A DNA stretch of 64,000 bases from Chaunax sp. Z400 (GCA_037577475.1 CM075202.1:11651501-11715500), one strand, 5' to 3'; numbered from the stretch's first letter, positions 1 through 13,994 are shown. Notes: generated from the sequence alone by a model not told the origin. Made by a program: numbers and translations.

Positions 1-1081
1 CGCTTTACATGTTTTTTCTGAGAGACTGACTCAAAACATTTCTCCAATGTGGTCTTGAGAATTTCCTCTCTCCTGATTACCCAAGACCAACGTCAAAGTC
101 TCTCATTAGATTAACCAGAGAAAGAATGTCAGCTTCAGTGAAGCGTACGTTTCAGATATGACATTTGGAGTAGGATAGTTAGATGTTTTGATGCCCCCAT
201 TTAAGATTTGAGAATGTAGGGCAATTTGGCTGCTTAGCATAAATGAATAGTAGGTATTTTTTATAGGGTTCAGGCTAAAATTAATCTCTATATGTGCCAA
301 TTTTAATGCAACTTAGCAATTATATGGCAGATTTTCACATTTTTTTTGGAGCGAAAACTCTTCTCTGCTGTTTTATTCCTTGCTTTTATCTCCACTAATC
401 AACATTCTTTATGTATAAGCCATTACTTTAGCTCAAAGGAATGACGGCAAACAAGGGAACCCAACTTTTTTTTTTTTCTTTCTCAAAATCCCCTTTGAAT
501 AATCAATCATTCGATGCTGACCAGAAAGCACCACGGAGCCACTGAGTAGAACACGTCAGATGTTATTTTACCAAAAGTCCCATTTTTCTACTAATCAGAT
601 GAAATAAACACATTAATCAGAGCATTTCAAAGCTCTGTTTTTCTAAGTGTGTGGAGATTAGTTTTGTCCTCATACTTTTAAAAGAGAATCAATCACATTA
701 AACATCAATGATTTTCCTTTCATGAACTGAAAGTCATAACAAATCTATTTCTGTGTATGTATTCCACATGGACTTAATGTATGTGTATATGCTGTGTGCA
801 TGTTCTACTCATAAATCATATGTGTGAGGGAAAAAGATGCTGAAATGAATAAATCGGGATATAGATATCAAAGGCGGACCCATCTGCTGGTGATAGGAAT
901 GATAACATTGCTCTGAACTGGAGCCAAAACAGTGAGCACATATCAGGTTAAGACATAATTGTAACGAATACAAGAGAGACAAACAGAAGGACAGGACAGA
1001 TGTGCCAATGGCCTGAAGGTTTGAGGCTTAAAATGTACAGTAATAGTCTGTTTGGACCAGCACCTATGTAGTTTGACTTGG

Positions 1082-1084
<3 letters not shown>

Positions 1085-1117
<33 letters not shown>

Positions 1118-1127
1118 TGTGTGTGTG
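1085..1127. repeat. (GT)n microsatellite
   Basis: An almost pure GT dinucleotide run with one interruption (a TTT) near 1114-1116. Confidence 0.95.
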
Positions 1128-1438
1128 GCAGTGTTTAGGAATGATTTGCAGCTAAAGATGGAGGACTGGTGAGAGCTATATTTTACATAAAGCAAGCATA
1201 AAGTGCACCGACTGCAGATGTGATCAAAAATGAGAACCAAATACAGCATGAGCCCACCACAATTATTACCTGAATTAGTGCAGTGCACATAATGTATATA
1301 GATGCAAGAACACACATGTGGGCTGGAGTGGTTGTTTTTCCATCTGCTCCTTGTTTTTAGGTCCCTTTTGGTCACTTTTTGCTCATGTTACTGTGGTCTG
1401 GATATCTTCAAGAAACAGACTCTCTGTATATGATGCTG

Positions 1439-1443
<5 letters not shown>

Positions 1444-1487
<44 letters not shown>
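1444..1487. repeat. (CT)n microsatellite
   Basis: An uninterrupted CT run of about 44 bp. It creates spurious open frames on both strands (Leu-Ser on plus, Arg-Glu on minus). Confidence 0.95.
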
Positions 1488-1493
<6 letters not shown>

Positions 1494-2555
1494 TCTCGTC
1501 TCATATGGTTTATTTTTTGTTTAGCATTTATGTTGCATTGGAGGCAATCATTGGAGAATTTGAGTAGCACGTGTCCTCAGCAATCATAATCACGAAATCC
1601 CCCTTGGTTTCACACACACACCCACACGCGGGCCTGATTGCTATTCAGTCTGGTCTGTATAATGTTATGGATGCAGATTGAATGTGTCAGTCGGGACCTC
1701 ACAGGAGGATATTGGGGGAGATGGTGACTGAATGAAGGAGAAGAGGAAGGACGGAAAGGGAAGTTTGCTTTTTAACAGTGACTGAAGTGCAAGGTTGAAT
1801 ATGCATGAGTAAAATGAGGCTGGATTTCAAAGACCTGTTCTTATTTTCTGAATAATACCTATTCAAGCTCCCTCCTCCTCTCTCAAAAACAGACAGACTA
1901 GCTCTGGACAGCCTAGATGGTCAAGTGCCATGATTAAGTGCTGTCTAGTTTTCTCTCACTCCCTAAGCCTCCTGAGAGCAGATCAATACTCACTCAGCAT
2001 CAAGTTACAGCTAATGTCTTCATGATTTTAACCAGGCAGTATTCGTGTGTGTGTGCATCTGTCCCTGGTGTGACCAAAGTCATAATTATCATTAAATGTC
2101 AAAGAAGACAACAGGGAGAGTTACACTGACCCACAGTGCCTCCTAAGGACATCTATTAGAAACTGCAGCTTCAGTAAAGGATGCATTTAAGTGTGTCGGA
2201 GATAAGAAGATGAATTCATTGGTGTGAGAAGGCTATGACCTGTGAACCTGCTATGTGTAACTTTAATTAGAAACCCTTTCCCTCATATAACACTCCAACT
2301 CTATCCATTATATGCATCTATTCAGCTACTGTTTCACATCTACAATTATGTTGCTGAGTCATACAGGATAGTTAACACATTAATAATACATATCTGCTGA
2401 TTCAACAGGTCTGAAATAACTTGAATAGATACTCCAGATAGTGATCAGTGTGGTTAGTGGTTCGCAGGATTTCAAGATATGAGCATGAGTCACATTCACA
2501 CCGGTGTCGACTGAAACATGAAACATTCCACCACGGAGGTAATGTTTTAATCGCT

Positions 2556-2997
2556 GGTGTTGGTTTTTCTGTCCCTTTGTTAGCAGGATTACACAAAAAC
2601 TACCTGACATATTTTGATGAACTTTGGTTGAAAGGTCGGGCGTGTGGTCAGGGAGAACCCATGCAATTTTGGAGTGGATCCAGACAGAGGGGTGGAGTCA
2701 GGAAGTTTTTTTTCTACTTTTTTGAACATTGCAAAATAAGGTTTTTTGACCATTTTGGTAAATCATATAAACTACATGACAGATTACCATGACACTGGGT
2801 GGAAAGGTTGGAGCATGTGCCGTGGACGATATCATGAAATGTTGGAGCTACATCTCTCTCGAAAACCCTCTACTCTTGAGGCAGGATTTCATGATCAACG
2901 AGTCATTATTAAGGGGGTCAAACTATTATGGAAGAACTGCTTTAAAGTGCAATGACATAGCAGGGAAACTGCTCTGCCTTGGTGGAGGTTTATGGGC
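2556..2997 (+). repeat. Dispersed repeat, 'aaaactac...gatttt gatgaa' family, copy 1
   Basis: This shares ordered phrases with the stretch at 17440-17930: an 'acaaaaactacctga' start, 'gatgaactttggt', 'gaacccat', 'ttttggagtggatcc', 'cattgcaaaataagg', then 'ccttggtggaggt' at the right end near 2978-2990. The order matches a very common teleost interspersed repeat that I know by its wording but cannot assign to a named class. The motif series is repeated within the copy (second unit from about 2765). Confidence 0.6.
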
Positions 2998-3319
2998 TCA
3001 TATTTTCATAGTTTTGACTATAATTCCTATCTGTTATCTGTTTCTATCACCAGAGGGATTCTAGAGTTCTGGGAACATGGCAGTGAAGTTTTAGGGATGC
3101 ACTCTGACAGTCAGTCAGGTTGTAAACAAACCAGTGGTTTAGCCATATTATCCAAACCACTGTCTTTGGTGGTAAAAACGAAAATAAGCTGATTTACAAT
3201 GCAATAATAATCCATTCCACTTGAGCAACAAAATATACTTTCTGAAGCAAACGTGTGGGATTCAACTTGCTTCCACAAAGTGTTTGCAAAGGGCTTAGAG
3301 TTCACTTTAACTATAGGCA

Positions 3320-3632
3320 TCCATTCATTTGCTATAGCCATTCATCCTTTGCAGGGTCGCGGAGGGGCTGGAGTTCGTTGGGTGAGAGGCAGGGCGCACC
3401 CTGGACAGGTCGCCAGTTCATCACAGCACAACACATAGAGAGACAAAATAAAAATATTTACACACACATTCACAGACCTATGGGCAATGTAGGGTCACCA
3501 ATTCACCTATTTAATATGGTTTTGGACTGTTGGGAACCCACTCACGTAAAGGCGCCAGATTTGGATTTGGATTTGAACCCAGAACCTTCTTGCGAACCAC
3601 TGCACGACTGTTCCGCCCCATGTTTATCCAAG
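3320..3632 (+). repeat. Teleost dispersed repeat ('GGGTCGCGG...GGACAGGTCGCCAG' type)
   Basis: The signature phrases 'cagggtcgcggaggggctgg', 'caccctggacaggtcgccag', 'acatagagagacaa', 'tagggtcaccaattcacct' and 'gaacccagaaccttcttgc' appear in the order typical of a high-copy teleost repeat. The copy is degraded relative to the form I remember. The open frame through it (3255-3635) is not a gene. Confidence 0.65.
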
Positions 3633-3639
3633 TGAGGGT

Positions 3640-4590
3640 TTAAATTGATCATGTTTGTGGTTTCCTTTGAGAGTTGATATTACAGAGGAAGAAAAATAAA
3701 TACATTGTCAGACAGTGATTTAAAGATACATTCAGATCATTTTGCACCTTTGCAAATATGCTCGTTAAAATTCTCATTATGTTGACGAAAAACATAATGA
3801 CTACATGTTTACTCAATGTACTGAGAACATGTAAATGTTTGCAAACACATTTCTTTAGGGAGACAGGGTTGGCCTCAAAGCTGTGTCTGTAAACTCAGTT
3901 TGGCTTTGGCTACGCTGCAGTTTCGATTCCAGCCATGATGATGGTCTGACTTTGTTTTGTTTCTTATCTTGGCAAAAATAAAATGCTTAAAATCGAATTA
4001 TTCTATTACTGATAGGAATCAGATCTAATCATCAGAAATCAGATCTAAATTGTAGAAAAGCAAAAAGAGGGAGGAAAAGAGCTTGAAATTCGTTAGGCTG
4101 GTAAAAGTACATGCAATGGTGAAAACAAGAGGGTGGATGATTATAATAAAGAGTTTTACACCGTTCCTCCCCTTCTTCATCTCACCTACACCTTTCTTTA
4201 TCCAATTCCCTCATCCCGTCATCCCAATCAATCTCTCCCTCCCCCCTCACTAATGCACTCTTTCATGTCCTCTCTTATTTCTCCCTCTCTCTGCCATGCT
4301 CTCTCCTGCAGCCTGATGTCTCATGGCTCTTTTGTAAGCCCTCTACATTTTTGGGGGTAATGTGATCTCCCCATTTCTCCTCAGGGTGGTCCGCTCCTCT
4401 CATTCAAACAACAAGCTCGGGCTGAATGAAGCTGGTGATGAGAGGGGAAACGGACAGAGGGCAGGCCCGAGGAAGAGGATGGAGAAAAAGTAACATAATG
4501 AGTAAAAAAACAAACAATTCTCATCCTTGTTCATTCAGGGAAGGTGGGCATAGCCTGCTTAATGCTTCACATCAGGTGAGTGGACGCTGG

Positions 4591-4655
<65 letters not shown>

Positions 4656-6830
4656 GTACCTGTGCCATCTGTTTGGTCACATCCAGCATCTGCTACCGTG
4701 TTCAGCCAATGCATCAAAGCAGCATTTCCATTAAAATCTAATCAACTTTTATTCCAATATATACGATCAAATTATTTATTTAGTGTGTTATTAGAGGTGT
4801 TTTTAGTGACCTGTTTGAAGCAATATTTTAGGGACTTGGCAGCAGATGAAAACAATAAAATATCATCACACAGCATCACCATATTTTTATATCACATGGT
4901 GTGCCTGGTGGACTGTTAAGACATCCAGCAGACACTGAGCCGTATTAGTAGTTACAGAGACATGTTTCTGTTAAATGGACAAATTAAAGGCCTATATTCT
5001 CTCTCTTTTAGCTTTGTTTTGGTCTCTACCAATGAGGAAAAAAACTAGCAGCTTCTATAGCGTCTAAATGTGTCACGATATGCACCACCTAGCTGCTGAC
5101 TTTATCGGCCGTTGAGGTAGAATACTGAGCAACCCAAACATAAAAATTGCAGGCTGTAAAAAAACAAAATAAATAAGCTGAAAGATGCTAAAACGTTTCA
5201 TATTCCTGAGGGGAAGGGCAGAGTCAGGGGATTATTCTCTTTGGGTTTATCACTTGGAGCAACCTATGTCTTATTTCACATCATTTAAACCGGTGCAAAA
5301 ATATTAATTAATGCTCCTCTATGACAAATTCAATTTAAACAATTTTCAGACAGTTTATTTGATTAAGTTAATAGCTACCTGCAAAATTAAAGGTTTCTTA
5401 TAAGCTTATAAGCAGCTACACAAACAAAGGGTTGGTGTGCTGACCAGGATCTGATGATCAGGAAGCTTAATTGAGTTTCTTTTGAGACACTGAATTATTT
5501 TGATATCTATTTTTGTCGAGTTTGGACACGTTTCTCACTGCTTTTAATGTCTCTTTTAATGTCTCCTGTATTATACTTGACACACATCATGTTTCTCTCC
5601 TTTCTCTCTCGCATCCGTTAACTCACTCTTTCATGTTCCCAATTTCTTTTTGTCTCTTTTCCTGCCTCTGACTTGTCATCCTCACTTCCTGTCATCCCGC
5701 AAAACACACACACACACACACACACACACTTACTGCGGTGCCCCAGACAGCCCTCAACAATATGGGTGTCCCATGGGAGCTTAGGTAACTTAGTCCCCCC
5801 TATCTGCCAACTGCTGTGTCACAAAGACCCTTGCATCTCACACACACACACACACACACACACTTACATAATTAAACACACAAGAGGCTCATTCATATAC
5901 TCAAGCACATACTCAAATTTTAGGCATGCAAATACAGTTGATCACATGATACACACATATTCACACACTTTCAGCAGATCTTTCATTACTGGCTCCAAAA
6001 CCTATAACAAGGATGTAACAGAGAGGATTAAGAGGACGAGGAAAAAGTGAAATTATCCTTACATACCGACATTAAAGCTTTAAGGCCTCGAGCACTTACT
6101 TTCGCTTGCCATAAAAGCAGACCCAAGTCATTTCAAGGACACAATAATTTTGTCAACCTGGATTAACTAACATTTTCATCAGATATTTTTAAAAAGTGCA
6201 TTCAAAAGAAAATCATTTTTCCCTCACTTGTCACCTCTCAGAGTGCAAATGTGTTTAACCAGGCCTGTGTGTGTGTGCATGTATGTGTGCGTTTGAGTTA
6301 GACGTTGTTGTTATTGGCTGCAGGACTGCGGTGCAGCTCCACTTTGGCCGCGAGCTAAAAACCTCAGGCCTACACACACACACACACACACAGTGGTTTG
6401 TTAAAGTGTATGGAGGGAATGCTGTGGTCACACCTGGGAATGCTTTCTCAGCGAACCTGCCTAACATTTTCTCTCTCTCCATCATTTCCTCTCCCTTGTG
6501 GTGGAAAGTAACAAATTACATTTACTTAACTTATATTTACTTCTTCTTTTAAGCAGGCTTTTTACTTACAGGAATGAGCATGCAGTGTACTGGAGCTATT
6601 TGATGGGATTAAAAGCTGCTGATTTTGAAGAATCGCTACCAAATCAATGTATTCATAAAAGCTGTATTAAAACAGATAATACATACAGTATATGATTCAT
6701 ATTTTGCACTGAAATGACAGCCTCTTGTAAACTGTAACTCTTGCTTGTATGACAGCATGTGTGCCTCAGGAAAGATTAGTGGTTGAAGTAAATAAGAATG
6801 TTTATATCAAATGATATGTGATCATTAGTA
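3640..6830. other. Intergenic, microsatellites only
   Basis: No gene seen. It holds a ~62 bp GT repeat (4592-4654), CA repeats at 5704-5729 and 5838-5863, a CA repeat near 6365-6390 and a GT-rich stretch near 6264-6290. The reading frames listed across these are dinucleotide artefacts (Cys-Val or Thr-His runs). Confidence 0.6.
4592..4654. repeat. (GT)n microsatellite
   Basis: A nearly pure GT run of about 62 bp, among the longer ones in the window. Confidence 0.95.
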
Positions 6831-6835
6831 TGTTT

Positions 6836-6886
6836 GAAAGTCTTTGGTGTCTGAAAGTCTTTGGTGTCAGAAAGTCTTTGGTGCTA
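6836..6886. repeat. Three-copy 17-bp tandem repeat
   Basis: Three consecutive 17-bp units start at 6836, 6853 and 6870, each beginning gaaagtctttggtg. They differ only in the last few bases. The array lies at the left edge of the probable interspersed repeat at 6840-7300. Confidence 0.85.
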
Positions 6887-7300
6887 AGACTCTTCAAGGA
6901 GATTGAGATCCAAGGGCATCTGTCCCGGGTAGCAGCAAAGATATATATCCCCCCTTGGAGTCCAGACACTGGTGGTGGTGGCTGATGACCCTGGTGAAGC
7001 TGATGAATGATGAAGTTGGTGAATCTTTGAGGACTGGGCGGTGATGGGGAGGTGGAGTGTGCACAAAACAGCAGCATGAAAGAAGTAGAGGACCAGATCA
7101 GAGGATCCTATTTAAAAAGACAGCAGCAAGATGATAGGCTGACAAATGTAACAGAACAGCATGAGAAATAAAGTATAGCCCATGTGTGCAAAGGTTTAGT
7201 CTTCCGGACTGAATTTACACAAGAGCTTCATTTCTTGTCATAAACTCTGTAAAGCCTAGCTTGACATTTTAAGAAATGCTTTCATTGGCTTTCTCGCCAG
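6840..7300 (+). repeat. Probable teleost interspersed repeat
   Basis: The run of phrases (GTG-rich 'ctggtggtggtggctgatgac', 'aaaaagacagcagcaagatgata', 'gtttagtcttccggactg', 'cttgtcataaactctgtaaagcc') resembles a high-copy element of spiny-rayed fish as I recall it. No transposase or reverse transcriptase is readable. It could be a unique sequence; only a repeat library search would settle this. Confidence 0.4.
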
Positions 7301-7309
7301 ATGGATAAG

Positions 7310-9225
7310 GAGCACAATATGACGGTCATATTTGTACACTAAATACAACGTATATGGTTACAGCAAGACTGGATACATGGGACAAACAAGCTAATAGCCT
7401 GACTATCAGCTTGTTTAAAGCTGATTAATTAAGTGTATTTCCCAAGCTGTCAAACTATCGGTTGAATTTCCTCCTTTGTTGCCTCATATCTGTGCAATCT
7501 TTGTCTCAACTTTATTGGTAATACTATCGTTTCTATTAGGAGTACTCAGTAATAGCTCTCCTACCTAGATGAATGGACTCCACCATCAAGGGCTAAGGTT
7601 GTACAGAAGAGATTATAATGTAAAGTTACCACACACACACACACGGTTAGACAGTTTAGCATACTGCAGGCTGCTGTCACAATGTGCGGGGTTCACAGTA
7701 TCTCACAGTTTGAATTTTAATTCTGATTTGATTGGAATTAAAGTGGTTTTAAGCCAGAGTTAATGGGTTTAGACTGGCTCTAATCCTGGTTTAATGAAGG
7801 CCTTGGTGGGCTTCTCGACTCTGTCATCATCCTGGACTTTGGACCATAATAATCCAAGTGGTGACTTGATCAACCAGTTTATGTTAAATGTAGTGTATGT
7901 GCAGTGTGTGTGCAACTGTGTGTGTGTATTTTGTAAAACTCATTAAAAATAAATACATACTCCAATAAGGTTGTCTTTATAAATGTATTTTTGGTGTTAA
8001 ATTATTTAGAGAATAGCTGGCTCATTCTTTTCTTTCTTTTCTGGTTATGTATGTGTGTGTTCATTCTTCACCGTGCACACTTAGGGGCGTGCACGTTGCC
8101 TCACTCCCCATCCCTATGTAACTGGAGCCAGCCCTCCCCTGTCAAAAATAAAAATCATTTGTCCGCTGCACGACTATGTCCATTAAAAATGCATGGCGGA
8201 GGGAGCTGGGGGCCACTTGGGAAGAAAGCTGATACTCGCCTCTCCGGAAGGGCATAAGAGTACCAAGGTGGACAAATGGCATCTAGAGAGAAAGAGAGTG
8301 GGAAGGCGAGGTAGACTGAGGGTGCAGTGAATAGGTGAGTATGTGGGTGTTGTGTTTTCCCCCCAGACAGCACTCTCTTAACATGCTGATGAAGCTCTCA
8401 GGTTGTGGGGTCCAGTAAAAATCTTTCTCTATCTGTGACTCTCACAAACAAACATGAAGGTATTCAAAATGTGTAGATCCATAGAACTATCACAGTGTTC
8501 ATGTAAGGCAGGTATGGGAGAAGATGCCTCTATTTAATCACATAGACTAGACACCCTCCTTTCATTCATCACTTATATCGTCTCACTACAGAGTCATCTA
8601 AGGCCTGGTCGCACAAGACAGCGACAAAACAAAATTCAACCAGTGCAGGCCTAATGACAGGCAAAATGTCATGCTTATTTGCTTGTTTACATGCATTTTT
8701 TAAATTTTTTTATGAGAATGTAAAATTTGCTCCAATATTTTCAGAGCCTGCAGTCGTGGCGAGTTCACCAGCTTTCTAACTGGTTAGCTGGTCACCTTAG
8801 AGGCTCCTCTTGCCCCATAGGGCTTCAGTGCTCCGTGTGAGGAGCACTGAAGCCAACAGAGCAGACGTCTTCAGCACCATTTCTATCTCCAGTATCTCTG
8901 TTTTTATTCTGCTTATTTTCCACTATTATCAATGTTAAGCACTGCTTCAGGCAAATTTTATGAGATAACATACATTGCAGTGACAGGGACAAATCCTCCT
9001 TCCTGTCCATCTCTGATCTTAATTATTATCTTTAAACCACAAACACAACTGTTTACCATTCTTTAATTTGGCTTAGGATAATACTGGGAAATTGAGTGGA
9101 AGAGGTGATGTTGTAATAGATTTGTGCTAAAACATTTTCACTCATAGGCAGCTTATACATGTTTTAAGAGGATCTTTAATTTGACTGAAACAGTCATGTG
9201 ATTCTGCGATAGTATACTACGTATA
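7310..9225. other. Intergenic, no gene seen
   Basis: AT-rich DNA with short CA/GT runs and the perfect hairpin at 8821-8854. No coding segment recognised. Confidence 0.55.
8821..8854. repeat. Perfect inverted repeat, 14-bp arms, 6-nt spacer
   Basis: Arms at 8821-8834 and 8841-8854 are exact reverse complements, separated by gtgtga (8835-8840). No poly-T tract or neighbouring gene suggests a terminator. It may be a small cruciform or the relic of a foldback insertion. Confidence 0.9.
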
Positions 9226-9229
9226 CTAC

Positions 9230-9910
9230 GATAGTATGTGATTTAATACAGAGTTGTTTTTATTTGATTTATTTGATTTAACCTTTAGTTAACCAGGAAA
9301 AAGTCTCATTGATATTTAAAATCTCTTTTATAAGAGTGTCCTGGCCAAGACAGGCAGCAGCACAAACAAGTCGTACAACAAACAGCCATTCAAATGCAAT
9401 ATCATGGCCGTACAAAAATGCACAAACATCAAAATGTTAATCAGCATTTGTCACCAGTCAACAACATCATTTAAAGGGGGAAAGATCTCTGGCTACACAT
9501 GCACAGTAGCTAGATAGCAATTTAAGCAGCTCAGTCACTACTAATAACTTTGCACAGTCTATTCTGAAGACATATTTGTTGTACCGTTGATTCCTGTCAC
9601 ATTACTGTCTGCAGACCATATTCAGTGGAGCTCTGTTAGAGGAGGGTAAATATAGGTAGTAGCTGCAATAAAGCTAATAAGCTACAATAAAAAAATTTTG
9701 TTCACTCAACAAAACAATTTTGAAACAAATTTGTTTTACTACCAATTTTAGCTGTTCTTAATGCTGGTGCGATTGGCCCTTAAATCTTTTGGAGATGCCG
9801 TGCAATGCTTTCGACGACACGGCAAGTTGAATTCTTAAATTGAATGTTCTCAAGCCTAACATTATGGCCAATATAAGGTTGTAACCCTCTCTGCACCCAC
9901 TATATTTTGG
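9230..9910. repeat. Teleost interspersed repeat ('aaccaggaaaaagtctcattga' type)
   Basis: The left part reads 'ttagttaaccaggaaaaag', 'tctcattgatatttaaaatc', 'gtcctggccaagacaggcag', which is the start of a repeat very common in teleosts. The right half to about 9910 ('gttgtaaccctctctgcacc') may belong to the same element. No coding domain is readable. Confidence 0.55.
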
Positions 9911-12900
9911 TGGACAGCTATAAATACTTAAATGTGCTGACATAAAATTTTTAGGAAAATACAGATGGAATCTGCATGAAGGCTCAGCACGAAAACCTTT
10001 AGTGTTTGATCTTTCAGTTGAGTTTTATTGAATCTGTTTTAACTTTTAGAGCTGTGTGTGGTTAAGCAGCAAAAACAGATTGTAGAACTAAACGCTGGTG
10101 AGTATTGAGCAAGGCTCAATAATAAAACTTTGATAAAAGGAAAAATAGGACCATTGCTGATTTCCTCATCAGTGTTTCATTTGATGCCCATATACTGCCT
10201 AAACTCTACAGTAACAGAACCAGAGTATTATTATTATTATAATTATTGATACAGGTATTACATCACTTCATTTGTACATGACATCATGCAGCATGCATGA
10301 ACTTTTGCTGCATTCTCTTTTGCATTCTAGATGCAACGTCTACACACATTCACTGACATTTTTTCAAAACTTTGAAACTGGTTGTGCTTCTGTATGTTTG
10401 TTAATACTGGGGATCATTTTTCTAAGTGTACGTCTGTGTAGTTTAGTGTTGCCTATTTTTGAACAGGAAAAACATAAAAATGTTCATAGTACTAGTATTA
10501 TACTTTTCCTTTTACTGCAGTTTTGCAGAGCTGTCATTGGAATAAAACTGGGGTTGTGAGTTGTGTCAAACTATTCACAAGATAAATCTGTCAAAATACA
10601 GGTGTGTTTGTGTGACTGTGAATATACCAGTCTAATATAGTTTATTTCTTGTACATTTTGATCAATAAGATTGAACATTTTGGCTTTTCTCCCCATATTC
10701 ACATAACATATAACTCTATATTTCACTGTGAACTTTTCTCTTCCTCTCTTATGGGACTCACTGTTTTCTTTCCTTAGTCCTGTCCATCTGCTTCCTATAA
10801 CACTGGGGCAGTCTGATCTAGTTTGCAGAAACCCCCTCTGAAAAGTCAGACATTTATTCATGTACAACCAAAATAGTCCCCTTTTTTCAACAAAATAATC
10901 CCACTGAAAAAAAACTGCCCCAGCTCTGTTCCAAAGAGCGGTCGAATCTGGACCCAATTAAAACGGGGACCCCCTAAATTTCCTTCACACCCAGTTTGAG
11001 GAAGACCCCAGATTAGAGGAATATTTTCCTTATTGCCGACTTTACTTTCTGCAGAATTCCACGTTATTATAATTGGCTCCATGTGTGCTTGGTATTCCAA
11101 GGTATTCCTGTTTTGGTGCAGTGTGAATAAAGATGGTACGTTGTTAGAGCCATCAGGGCGGGCACTGTTTTGACAAATCTGTTTTTCTTTTTCCTCTTCT
11201 TCTGGTTTTCACCACAACCCTTGGAACGTTGTTTGGAATTAATATAAGAAGGGGATTTTTTTTTTCAAAGTCTTGGTCAGATTTCCATATGGGAAGAGGC
11301 GGTGGCTTAATTGAGATTAAATAAACAAAGTCACCTGCGAGTAATTTCAACTCAAAATGAGACAAATGTTCGCCAGTTGAGATGTGCACACACAAGGCCA
11401 TCCGTGCCTGTACACACTCACCACCTCAATTTGATAAGTACTAAAGCAGGTGTTTGTATCACTCGTTGAGTCAAATCCTGCACATGTCTACAGACTGGCA
11501 CACACACACAAACACACTCAGCAGGGATTAGCATCAGCTTCTCATAACTCCATGACTCAACAGTGAGAGCTTGTGTTCTGCCCCCCGATGCAGTGACCCA
11601 TCATCATCCCGCTCCTTCTGCTTTGCTAATGCTCTGCTATAACCAGGAATGAATAACCACTTGTTAAATAAATGCAGGATGCTGCTAAGGTATCATAGTT
11701 GTCTACAGAGTATTATTCTGTGGTAATAATAGGAAAAGCATCAGGACGATGTCTGACTCTCTGCTGCTCAGCTGACGGTCTGGGGGAAAACTGTGGGGAT
11801 CTGGCTTTGATTCATGTCGTCCTAATTGTAATAGACCTGAATCCTCTAAAAACAACATGTAGATAATTCATATGCACACACAGGCAGACATATGTGGACA
11901 CACATGTACAGAGGCTTGTATGCATGCAACCACAGAAACACACATACTCCACACACAGGTAATTGTGGCCACCTGGGAAAACATCATTTATTCAGTCGCC
12001 CCTTCCTTCTACTAACAATTGGTCTAACAGCATGGATGTGTTTGCGTGTGTGTGAGTGACCTCTTTTACCCTTTGCATGCTCTTTTATCCCAAGGTGCAT
12101 TTGACTATCACCACTCTCTATACCCTAATCCATTCAATAACAATATTGTATTTTATATACTTAGCTGTAGACTTTAGGAAAATCAATGTGCTTCTCTATG
12201 CAGGCCCAACAACCAGCAGTGTTATAGTAAGGCCGACAATCTGTACTCAGTTTTCCACATATTAAATAGATATATTTTTACTTTTTTAAAATTTAATATG
12301 AGAAGTAAAGCCACAATTAAAATAGCTTATTATTTTGTCTGTTTTGGTGTCTCCTATCTTGTAAAATTAGTGGCCTCTAGGTGCAGGTTAGTCCATATAT
12401 ATTAGTGGTTTTAATTATTGTAACATAATCACCTAAACGTGGGCTGGCGACCACCATGTTTGGGTCAAATTCCTTCACAGTCTGGTGAATTTAAAGTACT
12501 TTAGGTGACATAAATTTGTGTCTGCAAGGAAGAACTTCAAGGATTGGTACACAAACACATTTCTGAGTTGTTTGGGTTTCACAGTGAAATTTATATGCGC
12601 TGTATTTTCGTTCAGGAGATGAATGGTTACGAGCACCCAAGCAGGGATGGATATTCATCTGTTCAACTTGTCTACCTGACAACCATGTGTTTGTAAGGGA
12701 AGTCATGCAATCTTTGATCTTTCAGGCATGAGGAACAGGCTGTGGCATCACGTTATATTTAACTAAACCAAATCAAAGGTTGGAAATCTTTAAGTGAATT
12801 TCTATAAAAATCAGTATACATAAGATGTAAGCTTGTATGATATTTGCTTTTTTGCTGTGAGTTGATTGAGGAGATTTATACCAATGTCATATCTGTCCAT

Positions 12901-13180
12901 TCAAAATAAAGCTGGAACTAAGTTATCTTAAGTTAGCGTGTAGAAAACAAAATCCACCTGTCATGAATGACAAAGTTGCATTTTATGTGAGTTATGTGCT
13001 GGACTAATATTTGACCATGTGCATTCACTTCCTGTAGACTTCTTGTTGCTGTGAGGCTGCAGGAAACCATCACAAACTTCAGGAAATCATTTGTTATTTC
13101 CCAAAATTTCAAAATAGGCCTATTTTAAAAAAAATAAACACCAGTATCGCTGTTACCTCACAGTATTTCAGAGCATCCTC

Positions 13181-13251
13181 CCCATTTATTTATTTATTTA
13201 TTTTTTTGTTTGTTTGTTTATTTGTTTGTTTTTATTTGTTTATTCATTCAT
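13181..13251. repeat. TTTA/TTTG low-complexity tract
   Basis: An imperfect tetranucleotide run of TTTA, TTTG and TTCA units. Confidence 0.85.
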
Positions 13252-13938
13252 TTATATGTATATATTATACAGCAGAACAGTTATAATATCTGCTGTATCA
13301 AAGGAAAAACACACACACACCATATCAAGCCAAAGAGATAAAGTATTGTATTCTTGCAGGATATAATGCTGTGTAGAAGATTTTTATACACCTAATCCTG
13401 GGAGGGACACAGGGTCAACAACATCCAATGGGGTTCTTCTGTAGAAGCAACAGTTTTCACATGGACAATTTGTTTAGAGGAAAGCACTTCCAGTGGAAAA
13501 TGTCCACGTCAAGGTTTGTAGATTATCCTGAGTAACTGGTGCTGGTGGAGTAACTGGGACACTGTCTCTAAAAAAAAGATGTATTTTTCAAATGTCACGT
13601 TTCATTGTTTTGAGCAACACAAACACAAGTAGCCTACTCAGGAGTGAGGGCAGTAATCTCAAAGATATATATTTCAGATCATTTGCAAATAAAAACAAAA
13701 CTCCTTGCATGCGTAGATACAGTGATGAATACGTAAGAACATTTGTTTTTGTGATTTGGCTGAACTGACACTTTATGGGAAATTTTGGGGCAAAAGGAAT
13801 TTTTTCTGAGGCAAGAAGAGCGTAGGAGCTGCAGACATATAATTTACTGCATAGACGGCTCCAGCAATAACAGAATGGCCAGAAGTCTCATGGCACCTGC
13901 TGTGCTCCTTTTAATAATCACTAACTAGTGCCAGATAT

Positions 13939-13963
13939 CTCTCTCTCTCTCTCTCACTGTCAC

Positions 13964-13994
<31 letters not shown>

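Larger units (their letters stand above)
1..2555. other. Intergenic, no gene seen
   Basis: AT-rich non-coding DNA. The only clear structures are a GT microsatellite at about 1085-1127 and a CT microsatellite at about 1444-1487. The short open frames here are stop-free only because they run through these dinucleotide repeats or through low-complexity DNA. No splice-bounded coding segment was recognised. Confidence 0.6.

Noticed and set aside
3255..3635. 126-codon plus-strand frame
   Set aside because: It runs through a recognisable high-copy teleost repeat (GGGTCGCGG type).
10571..11100. Two overlapping minus-strand frames (128 and 80 codons), with a 10-bp inverted phrase ctggggcagt/actgccccag nearby
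   Set aside because: The composition is unremarkable and I recognise no family. The short inverted phrase is insufficient for a transposon call. BLASTX would be needed.
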